Translations under genes and position numbers: made by a program
The notes under the pieces: model-generated
What the model saw: the letters and a program-made list of their open reading frames with translations, nothing else
Told to the model about the DNA's origin: nothing
The model's database searches: none
In this document: positions 1 to 4,143 of the stretch, in pieces
How the letters are laid out: every line of letters starts with the position of its first letter
Numbering within the stretch: position 1 is the stretch's first letter
NCBI GenBank assembly: GCA_910579415.1
Contig: CAJTUY010000074.1
Span: 1-5,120, forward strand
Direction of reading: 5' to 3'
DNA from: an uncultured Clostridia bacterium
GTDB lineage: Bacteria > Bacillota > Clostridia > UBA1381
Length of the DNA stretch: 5,120 nucleotides

Positions 1-162
1 AGTACCCTCTAAAACATAAATAAACTGTAAATCCTCGTGCCAATGCATAACCTGAAAGCCCTGATTTTTAGGATAGCTTAGTTCATTGATAACATTAAGC
101 ACAAGATACGGAAAGTTTGTATTTTGATACAGATTTACAGAGTTGATATAATCATTATTCAT
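1..162 (-). CDS. AraC-family transcriptional regulator, N-terminal part (runs off window)
   Basis: Only the first 54 codons are present; the frame is open to the window edge, so the gene is partial because of the window, not visibly broken. The ATG at 162-160 is preceded by AAAGAGG (171-177 on the complement) with 8 bases of spacing, which fixes the start. The stretch around residues 37-54 contains MHWHEDLQFIYVLEGT, which resembles the start of the cupin-type (AraC_binding) sensor domain found at the N-terminus of many AraC regulators, with the paired histidines of the jelly-roll. The C-terminal helix-turn-helix region expected for this family lies outside the window and cannot be checked. 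The gene is divergent from the alkylation-repair operon and shares its promoter region, so it is a natural candidate for that operon's regulator, but this is inference from position. A cupin enzyme or other cupin protein is the main alternative. Confidence 0.72.
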   Translation of the reverse strand, partial: MNNDYINSVNLYQNTNFPYLVLNVINELSYPKNQGFQVMHWHEDLQFIYVLEGT

Positions 163-230
163 TGCAAATACCTCTTTGGCGATATTTTAATAATATCTGA
201 TAATATTATAATATTATTTATTTAATTTGT

Positions 231-251
231 ATGATATAATTATAGTATCAT
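231..251. repeat. Inverted repeat overlapping the -10 (possible operator)
   Basis: ATGATA (231-236) and TATCAT (246-251) are perfect inverted copies with a 9-base spacer. The repeat covers the proposed extended -10 and start point of the repair operon, the usual place for a repressor site. AraC-type proteins more often bind direct repeats, so the identity of any binder is open. Confidence 0.4.
232..240 (+). promoter_or_regulatory. Extended -10 promoter for the repair operon
   Basis: TGATATAAT matches the extended -10 form TGnTATAAT exactly. A -35 hexamer is not recognisable at 16-18 bases upstream, which is tolerable for extended -10 promoters. Transcription would start at about 246-248, leaving a leader of about 38 bases before the ATG at 285. 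The element lies inside the ATGATA/TATCAT inverted repeat (231-251), so a protein bound there would cover both the -10 and the start point. Confidence 0.5.
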
Positions 252-284
252 GAAGTGGAAAAGTCAAGATTGAGGGGTGATAAA

Positions 285-938
285 ATGTACTTTGAATATG
301 ATGACAAAGCACTTGAATATTTGAAAAACAAAGATAAGATTTTAAGCGAAGTCATAGAAAAAATAGGACACATTGACCGACGTACAGACGCGGATTTATT
401 TTCATCAGTCATTCATCATATTATCGGACAGCAGATTTCAACAAAGGCGCAGGCTACAATATGGCAAAGAATGAATGAGAATTTAGGCGAAGTGAACGCC
501 GACAGCATTATCCGCGCAGGACAGGAAAAACTGCAATCCTTTGGTATGACTTTTCGTAAAGCAGAATACATTACTGATTTTGCAGAAAAGATTAAAAACG
601 GTGAATTTGATTTAGAGGGCATTTTGCATAAATCCGACAAAGACGCGATAGACGAGCTTGTTTCACTCAAAGGCATTGGCGTATGGACTGCCGAAATGAT
701 TTTATTATTTTGTATGCAGCGTCAAAACATTTTCAGCTTTGACGATTTGGCAATACAACGGGGCTTGCGTATGGTTTATCATCACAGAAAAATAACAAGA
801 ACGCTTTTTGAAAAATACAGGCGGCGATTTAGCCCGTATTGCAGCGTTGCAAGCTTGTATTTATGGTCAGTTGCGGGTGGTGCAATAGAGGGTATGAAAG
901 ACTATGCTCCAAAAAGAAAGGCGGCAAAAAATGAATGA
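285..938 (+). CDS. AlkA-type DNA-3-methyladenine glycosylase (HhH-GPD family)
   Basis: The 217-residue protein is a base-excision DNA glycosylase of the helix-hairpin-helix GPD superfamily, which removes alkylated bases such as 3-methyladenine by hydrolysing the N-glycosidic bond. The hairpin-helix-hairpin is at residues 125-138 (LVSLKGIGVWTAEM). The following FDD places Asp154 exactly 20 residues after Trp134, the same spacing as E. coli AlkA Trp218 to catalytic Asp238. No Fe-S cysteine cluster is present, which argues against Nth/MutY. At 217 residues it lacks the N-terminal beta domain of the 282-residue E. coli AlkA. I chose ATG 285 because GAGGGGTGAT lies at a normal distance upstream; a GTG at 255 in the same frame lacks a comparable site and overlaps the probable start of the transcript. 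First gene of a rightward operon; its last 8 bases overlap the next gene. Exact substrate range cannot be read from sequence. Confidence 0.9.
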   Translation: MYFEYDDKALEYLKNKDKILSEVIEKIGHIDRRTDADLFSSVIHHIIGQQISTKAQATIWQRMNENLGEVNADSIIRAGQEKLQSFGMTFRKAEYITDFAEKIKNGEFDLEGILHKSDKDAIDELVSLKGIGVWTAEMILLFCMQRQNIFSFDDLAIQRGLRMVYHHRKITRTLFEKYRRRFSPYCSVASLYLWSVAGGAIEGMKDYAPKRKAAKNE

Positions 939-1164
939 TAAAGAAAAAATAAAGGCTGTTTTAAGCAGAGATAAAAGCTATGACGACAAATTTATATTTG
1001 GTGTAAAGAGTACAAAAATCATATGCAAACCAAGCTGTCCGTCAAAATTACCGCTTGAAAAAAACATTGTGTTTTTTCATTCTATTGACGAAGCTATAAA
1101 AAATGGGTATAGACCTTGTAAAATATGTAAACCACAAGAAAATGGAGGAAACAAAAATGAATAA
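931..1164 (+). CDS. Stand-alone Ada-type zinc-binding (methylphosphotriester acceptor) domain protein
   Basis: This 77-residue protein consists almost wholly of the metal-binding domain that forms the N-terminus of Ada. The motif CKPSC (Cys32, Cys36) and RPCKIC (Cys63, Cys66) give spacings of 4, 27 and 3, identical to E. coli Ada Cys38, Cys42, Cys69 and Cys72; Cys32 corresponds to the cysteine that accepts a methyl group from DNA methylphosphotriesters. Flanking residues (FIFGVKSTKIICKPSC) also follow the family. There is no AraC-type helix-turn-helix and no methyltransferase domain after it: only 9 residues follow the final motif before TAA. The ATG overlaps the stop of the glycosylase gene (931-938) and has AAAGGCGG just upstream. 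The domain may repair phosphotriesters or act as a damage sensor working with a separate regulator; the sequence shows only that the metal site is intact. Confidence 0.9.
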   Translation: MNDKEKIKAVLSRDKSYDDKFIFGVKSTKIICKPSCPSKLPLEKNIVFFHSIDEAIKNGYRPCKICKPQENGGNKNE

Positions 1165-1505
1165 TGTAATCGTGTTATTTGAAGTAACAGTAAAAAACGG
1201 CAAAATGCAGGATTATCTGAAATTAGCCGGCTCCTTGAAAGAACATTTATCTCAAGCAAATGGTTTTATCCGTGCCGAACGATTTTCAAGTTTGGCAGGG
1301 GAAATTGCTTAGTATGTCTGTATGGGAAGATGAGGAAAGCGTGGCAAGGTGGCGTAATTTGGCTGAACATAGAATATGTCAGGAGAGCGGAAGAAAAAAT
1401 GATTTTGCCGATTACAAGATTACGGTTGTTACGCCGCTGCGTTCCTATACAATGACCGACAGAACAGAAGCTCCCGCAGACTCAAACAAATATTTGGAGG
1501 TCTGA
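1157..1505 (+). pseudogene. ABM-domain (antibiotic biosynthesis monooxygenase-like) protein, frameshifted
   Basis: Two adjacent frames together give one continuous ABM-type dimeric ferredoxin-like protein. The first begins at ATG 1157 (GGAGG at 1144-1148) and reads MNNVIVLFEV through ERFSSLA, then runs into TAG at 1310-1312 after 51 residues. The second carries on with GKLLSMSVWEDEE through AEHR and KDYK-like DFADYK to the TGA at 1503-1505. The join falls in CAGGGGAAA at 1296-1304; skipping one G restores an uninterrupted product of about 115 residues, the normal size for the family, although two or so residues usual before GK may be lost. The family includes cofactor-free oxygenases and haem-degrading enzymes, but many small members have no known function. 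The start overlaps the preceding gene by 8 bases and the end is 2 bases before ogt. It is either a true inactivating indel in a G run or a sequencing error. Confidence 0.85.
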
Positions 1506-1507
1506 TT

Positions 1508-2041
1508 ATGATTTATACTTGTAATTACAATTCCATACTTGGTAATATAACGCTTGCAAGCAACGGAAAAGCCTTGACTGGCTTGTGGTTTGACGGTCAA
1601 AAATACTTTGGCGATACATTGCCGAATGAATATAAGCAGAAAAGGCTCCCAATTTTTGATGAAACTGTGCATTGGCTTGACATTTATTTTTCGGGCAAAA
1701 ATCCCGATTTCATACCATCGCTTTTCTTTAACACTTCACCTTTTCGGCAAGCAGTATGGGAAATACTTTTATCAATCCCGTATGGAGAAACTATGACTTA
1801 TGGTGAAATTGCAGATAAAATCGCAAGGCAAAAAGGGCTTAAAAAGATGTCTGCACAGGCTGTCGGCGGAGCAGTCGGACACAATTCAATTTCAATTATT
1901 GTACCCTGTCACAGAGTAGTCGGAACAAACGGAAGCCTGACGGGCTATGCGGGCGGAATTGATAAAAAAATAAAATTGCTTGAACTTGAAAAGGCGAATA
2001 TGCAGAATTTATTTATTCCAAAGAAAGGAACAGCTCTGTAA
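1508..2041 (+). CDS. ogt: Methylated-DNA--[protein]-cysteine S-methyltransferase (Ogt/MGMT type)
   Basis: The 177-residue protein transfers the alkyl group from O6-alkylguanine (and O4-alkylthymine) in DNA irreversibly to its own cysteine. The active-site motif PCHR is at residues 133-136, with acceptor Cys134 inside IVPCHRVVG. Also present are the hinge asparagine Asn126, the tyrosine of MTYGEIA (Tyr98) and Glu161, which sits 27 residues after the cysteine as Glu172 does in human MGMT. The position matching the human arginine finger (Arg128, 17 residues before the cysteine) is Gln117. Length is normal for stand-alone Ogt with a small N-terminal ribonuclease-like domain; there is no fused Ada sensor or HTH. 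ATG 1508 has GGAGG at 1496-1500. It is the last gene of the repair operon, 2 bases after the ABM gene stop, followed by a strong hairpin at 2061. Confidence 0.96.
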   Translation: MIYTCNYNSILGNITLASNGKALTGLWFDGQKYFGDTLPNEYKQKRLPIFDETVHWLDIYFSGKNPDFIPSLFFNTSPFRQAVWEILLSIPYGETMTYGEIADKIARQKGLKKMSAQAVGGAVGHNSISIIVPCHRVVGTNGSLTGYAGGIDKKIKLLELEKANMQNLFIPKKGTAL

Positions 2042-2060
2042 TACGGAGGTTAATATCACA

Positions 2061-2100
2061 AAAACTATCCTATCGTTATAAAATGATAGGATAGTTTTTA
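2061..2100. terminator. Bidirectional rho-independent terminator between convergent operons
   Basis: AAAACTATCCTATC (2061-2074) and GATAGGATAGTTTT (2085-2098) form a perfect 14-bp stem around a 10-base loop. Rightward transcripts end in TTTTTA after the stem, and leftward transcripts end in a T run from the A-rich left arm (2059-2064). It lies 20 bases after ogt and about 60 bases after the end of desulfoferrodoxin, so it can serve both operons. Confidence 0.88.
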
Positions 2101-2125
2101 ATCCTGTTTAATGGACAATCTAATT

Positions 2126-2141
2126 TACTGTCTTCACAGTA
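2126..2141. repeat. Short inverted repeat downstream of desulfoferrodoxin
   Basis: TACTGT (2126-2131) and ACAGTA (2136-2141) are perfect inverted copies with a 4-base loop, GAAG when read leftwards. It lies between the desulfoferrodoxin stop and the shared terminator. There is no T tract, so it is not a terminator by itself; it could stabilise the mRNA 3' end or be chance. Confidence 0.3.
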
Positions 2142-2161
2142 TCTGTTGTCATTATACCTTT

Positions 2162-2548
2162 TTAAGCAGATACTTTCCATAGTCCATGAAGATTACAATA
2201 TGAGTATATAGTTACCGGCACATTTTCCGGCACTTCAAATGTTGCAATCGGGTCATCACCTTTTTTTAGCGTGACACGCTGTGCCAGATATTTACTCTTT
2301 ACCTCTATCCATAAAATACTGTGTTCACTGCTCATTGAATGAAGCACTCGTCCTACACACACCGTAAGGTTATTCCCCTCACGTTTCACCACCGGTAAAT
2401 GCTTTTCCTCAAGTCCTATATGCTCATTTGCCTTTACAAGCTCCATTCCCTTGCCACAGCACATCAAATCATCACAGCACTGAGGCGTTATTGCTTCAAG
2501 AATAGCATCGCAGTCTTTACATTTATAGAATTTCGGTTCGTATACCAC
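2162..2548 (-). CDS. dfx: Desulfoferrodoxin (superoxide reductase, two iron centres)
   Basis: This 128-residue cytoplasmic protein reduces superoxide to hydrogen peroxide without making oxygen. The N-terminal rubredoxin-like centre I is represented by Cys10, Cys13 and the pair Cys30-Cys31. The catalytic centre II has every expected ligand: His50 (in EEKH, with the conserved Glu and Lys), His70, His76, Cys118 and His121 (YCNLHGLWK). An additional Cys24-Cys25 pair precedes the usual one. I chose GTG 2548 because it is 1 base after the rubrerythrin stop and has GGAGG at 2564-2560, and because it gives the length typical of the family (about 125). A TTG at 2575 in the same frame would add nine unconserved residues, overlap rubrerythrin and swallow the ribosome binding site. 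It is co-transcribed with rubrerythrin, whose peroxide-reducing activity would dispose of its product. Confidence 0.94.
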   Translation of the reverse strand: MVYEPKFYKCKDCDAILEAITPQCCDDLMCCGKGMELVKANEHIGLEEKHLPVVKREGNNLTVCVGRVLHSMSSEHSILWIEVKSKYLAQRVTLKKGDDPIATFEVPENVPVTIYSYCNLHGLWKVSA

Positions 2549-2549
2549 T

Positions 2550-3146
2550 TTAGAATTTTCCTCCGTACGGTACAAGCTCTAATCTTATAAAATACCCTTG
2601 TTCATGCTTACATACAGGACATATCTGCGGTGCTTCCTTACCTGTAACAATATGTCCGCAGTTTAGACACATAAAACCCGTTTCAGTATTTGAAACAAAC
2701 AATTCGCCCTTTTCAATAAGGTCAAGAAAATATTGAAAGCGGTCACTGTGTATCTTTTCAATTTTAGCTATTTCTTCAAAAGAATATGCTATTCCTGAAA
2801 ATCCCTCATCCTGTGCAACCTTTGCAAAAGTCTTATATACCTGGTCAAACTCCTTATGCTCATTATCCCTTGCATTTCTAAGCATTTCTTTAATATCCGT
2901 ATAAGTTTCAACAGGATATGCCGCATCAACTGTTATCTCCTCATTTGCCATATCTTTTAAATGGTCAAAAAATATCTCAGCATGTTCCTTCTCCTGTTCT
3001 GCCGTAAACTTGAACACTGCTTCAACAACATACAGCTTCTGCTTCCTTGCTGCGGAAGCCGCAAAGGTATAACGATTTCTCGCCTGACTTTCGCCTGCAA
3101 ATGCTCTCATCAGATTTTTATGAGTTTCACTTGTTTTAAAATCCAT
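2550..3146 (-). CDS. rbr: Rubrerythrin (non-haem diiron peroxidase)
   Basis: The 198-residue protein reduces hydrogen peroxide to water using electrons that arrive through its rubredoxin-like tail; it protects anaerobes against oxidative stress. The four-helix ferritin-like domain occupies roughly residues 1-145, with iron ligands recognisable in FAGESQARNRY (Glu19), AEQEKEHAE (Glu52, His55), DNEHKEF (Glu96, Glu99) and AKIEKIH (Glu130, His133). The C-terminal rubredoxin-like domain has Cys160-x2-Cys163 and Cys176-x2-Cys179. Length and domain order are those of classical rubrerythrin. The tail after the last cysteines (about 19 residues, ending YGGKF) is a little long, and its DNA carries the ribosome binding site for desulfoferrodoxin. 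The ATG at 3146 has AAGGAAG about 7 bases upstream. Promoter-like elements lie at 3192-3220. Confidence 0.96.
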   Translation of the reverse strand: MDFKTSETHKNLMRAFAGESQARNRYTFAASAARKQKLYVVEAVFKFTAEQEKEHAEIFFDHLKDMANEEITVDAAYPVETYTDIKEMLRNARDNEHKEFDQVYKTFAKVAQDEGFSGIAYSFEEIAKIEKIHSDRFQYFLDLIEKGELFVSNTETGFMCLNCGHIVTGKEAPQICPVCKHEQGYFIRLELVPYGGKF

Positions 3147-3191
3147 ACATCATCTTCCTTTCTTATCCTTAGTATCTCTCTTTTTGGCTAA

Positions 3192-3220
3192 ATTATACTA
3201 AAGCCATTCGGAAATGAAAA
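3192..3220 (-). promoter_or_regulatory. Sigma-A-like promoter for the rubrerythrin operon
   Basis: On the complement a perfect TATAAT (3197-3192) is preceded, at a 17-base spacing, by TTTTCA (3220-3215), which matches four of six -35 positions. The -35 and most of the spacer lie inside the last codons of the preceding small gene, whose TAG is at 3200-3198. No terminator separates the two genes, so read-through from the small-gene cassette could add to rubrerythrin expression. No convincing PerR-type box was seen. Confidence 0.55.
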
Positions 3221-3476
3221 TAAAACCCAGTGCTAAAAGCAGGAGTTTATCATCACAATCGTCCATAATAAGTACCAAAACCACAATCAGCAATATTATA
3301 TCGTCTGCTTCCATATTCCCGAAAATTCCGTCGAGAAAACCGCCTTTCTTTTCCTCACATTTCTCATGCTTTTCATGATTTTCATGTTTATGCGGAGGAG
3401 GCGTTGGTTTTGCCTCCTCTTCATGATGTCTTGTAATAGCTTTTGGCATATCGTTATAGCTGTATGTACGATACAT
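3198..3476 (-). CDS. Small His/Glu/Lys-rich protein with hydrophobic C-terminal segment, function unknown
   Basis: The 92-residue protein falls into three parts. Residues 1-16 (MYRTYSYNDMPKAITR) form a polar, Tyr-rich head. Residues 17-45 are low in complexity and rich in His, Glu and Lys with a PTPPP stretch; six histidines (17, 18, 29, 31, 34, 37) and Cys40 could bind metal, but no known site is recognised. Residues 57-92 contain two strongly hydrophobic stretches (60-71 and 78-88) separated by DDCDD, suggesting a short helical hairpin at a membrane or protein interface. I recall similar small acidic/hydrophobic tails in clostridial hypothetical proteins, but assign no function. The ATG at 3476 has GGAGGTGG at 3488-3481. 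It is the third gene of a leftward cassette, 23 bases after the 101-residue gene. The strong ribosome binding site and biased composition argue that it is a real gene. Confidence 0.78.
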   Translation of the reverse strand: MYRTYSYNDMPKAITRHHEEEAKPTPPPHKHENHEKHEKCEEKKGGFLDGIFGNMEADDIILLIVVLVLIMDDCDDKLLLLALGFIFISEWL

Positions 3477-3499
3477 TTCACCACCTCCGGAAAACCCCT

Positions 3500-3805
3500 C
3501 TACCTTTTGATAAGCTTTGTCAGATTTGTAAGCCCCAACAGCTTAATTGCAGAATCTATTGACTTCTGTCTTCCGTTTCTCATATATGGCTTTAAAGACA
3601 TAAGTAAATTTGTACGCGGGTCGTTCCTGTTTGTTGTTATTCCGTCTATTACGCTCTTTAACTGCATAAGCTGGTCAAGATTACCGGTATTAACTGACGG
3701 CATCTGCGTTTCATCTGATGAAGAAAACGAACCAAGCACGTTTTTAATCTTATCCTCAGCATCATCTCCCAAAATATTTTTCAGTGTATCCATTGCGTCT
3801 GCCAT
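3500..3805 (-). CDS. Conserved-looking small soluble protein, function unknown (middle gene of cassette)
   Basis: The 101-residue protein has no signal peptide, membrane segment or cysteine. Its first part (residues 1-24) is acidic and amphipathic (MADAMDTLKNILGDDAEDKI), followed by a Ser/Asp/Glu linker around 26-40. A basic, better structured tail (about 59-101) contains DPRTNLLMSLKPYMRNGRQ and IDSAIKLLGL. That tail has the look of a conserved helical module I associate with clostridial hypothetical proteins next to genes like its downstream neighbour; no domain name or function can be given. ATG 3805 has AAAGGGGTG (3819-3811) at good distance, and this site overlaps the stop codon of the upstream 74-residue gene, so the two are very probably translated from one message. 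A structural or regulatory role is possible but unsupported. Confidence 0.77.
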   Translation of the reverse strand: MADAMDTLKNILGDDAEDKIKNVLGSFSSSDETQMPSVNTGNLDQLMQLKSVIDGITTNRNDPRTNLLMSLKPYMRNGRQKSIDSAIKLLGLTNLTKLIKR

Positions 3806-3817
3806 AAAATCACCCCT

Positions 3818-4042
3818 TTAGAGATTTTTCATTATCTTCATCAAATCGTTTCCGCTCAATCCCGATATTTTTTTTCTGACCTCATCGGGGTCAAGTTTGG
3901 AAAATTCCCTTAAAATACGGTCTTTTTCGCTTGCTGTTATTTGATTTTTAAGACGTTGTCCGTCTGCTGAACTTAAAAATTTATTTATCTCCCTAAGTTG
4001 ATTTTCATCAAAATCCTTTAAAATTTTTTCAAGCTTATTCAT
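3818..4042 (-). CDS. Small charged helical protein, function unknown (first gene of cassette)
   Basis: The 74-residue protein is highly charged (many Lys, Glu, Asp), without Cys, His or Trp and without any membrane segment. It is predicted by eye to be almost entirely helical: LEKILKDFDENQLREINKFL, then a Ser-Ala-Asp-Gly turn and ASEKDRILREFSKLDPDEVRKK, ending in SGNDLMKIMKNL. I do not recognise a family. The ATG at 4042 is chosen because AGGAAGGT (4058-4051) precedes it at 8 bases; a more upstream start at 4132 in the same frame would read through a terminator hairpin and has no conserved character. It is followed after 12 bases by the 101-residue gene, whose ribosome binding site overlaps this stop. 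The two downstream neighbours are equally small and probably belong to the same process. Confidence 0.74.
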   Translation of the reverse strand: MNKLEKILKDFDENQLREINKFLSSADGQRLKNQITASEKDRILREFSKLDPDEVRKKISGLSGNDLMKIMKNL

Positions 4043-4078
4043 AAAAATATACCTTCCTCTCTTAAACATACTATGTGT

Positions 4079-4107
4079 TGTATATTTATAATATGTTAAG
4101 GTATCAA
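4079..4107 (-). promoter_or_regulatory. Possible promoter for the three-gene small-protein cassette
   Basis: On the complement TTGATA (4107-4102) and TATACA (4084-4079) are separated by 17 bases, a fair sigma-A-type match (five and four of six). The -35 overlaps the T tract of the upstream terminator, so the cassette needs its own promoter about here. An alternative reading of the same DNA is CATATTATA (4096-4088), which fits the CATAnnnTA -10 of sporulation sigma factors, but no good matching -35 was found. The choice is unresolved. Confidence 0.35.
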
Positions 4108-4136
4108 AAAAAGAGTATGTACCAAAGTACATACTC
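4106..4136 (-). terminator. Rho-independent terminator after the DUF4330-like pair
   Basis: GAGTATGTAC (4113-4122) and GTACATACTC (4127-4136) form a perfect 10-bp stem with a 4-base loop. Read leftwards it is followed directly by seven T residues (4112-4106), the classic arrangement. It begins 8 bases after the stop of the 161-residue membrane-protein gene and separates that operon from the small-protein cassette. Confidence 0.9.
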
Positions 4137-4143
4137 CTTATGT

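Larger units (their letters stand above)
163..284. promoter_or_regulatory. AT-rich divergent promoter/operator region
   Basis: This stretch separates the leftward AraC-type gene from the rightward repair operon and is almost pure A+T between 181 and 250. It contains three inverted repeats: GATATT/AATATC at 181-197, a perfect 18-base palindrome ATAATATTATAATATTAT at 200-217, and ATGATA/TATCAT with a 9-base spacer at 231-251. For the rightward operon an extended -10 element (TGATATAAT, 232-240) is visible without a good -35. For the leftward gene TATAAT can be read on the complement at 210-205, again with a poor -35. Such AT-rich DNA yields palindromes by chance, so the operator reading is tentative. 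Confidence 0.5.

Noticed and set aside
255..284. GTG start 10 codons upstream of the glycosylase ATG
   Set aside because: No suitable ribosome binding site, and it lies only a few bases after the probable transcription start; the ATG at 285 has a strong site.
416..676. Open frame of 86 codons on the minus strand inside the glycosylase gene
   Set aside because: It is wholly antisense to a well-supported gene, lacks a ribosome binding site and has no recognisable domain.
904..930. Longer N-terminus for the Ada zinc-domain gene from an upstream ATG
   Set aside because: The ATG at 931 has AAAGGCGG at good distance and forms the same 8-base overlap seen at the next joint; the extra residues do not match the family.
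1290..1315. Programmed +1 frameshift in the ABM gene
   Set aside because: No recognisable slippery codon/stop or stimulatory structure such as that of prfB; a simple indel in the G run explains it.
2043..2050. GGAGGT after the ogt stop, looking like a ribosome binding site
   Set aside because: No start codon follows at a workable distance and the terminator stem begins at 2061, so no gene fits.
2961..3191. Plus-strand open frame opposite rubrerythrin
   Set aside because: Antisense shadow of a strongly supported gene with no domain.
3186..3200. PerR-type operator at the rubrerythrin promoter
   Set aside because: The bases around TATAAT do not form the two-armed TTATAAT-n-ATTATAA palindrome.
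3366..3821. Plus-strand open frame of 151 codons across the small-gene cassette
   Set aside because: It covers parts of two minus-strand genes that have strong ribosome binding sites; its hydrophobic/Phe-rich composition is the usual complement of acidic, Lys-rich coding DNA.
4043..4132. Extended N-terminus for the 74-residue protein
   Set aside because: It would translate through the terminator hairpin and skip the well-placed AGGAAGGT site.
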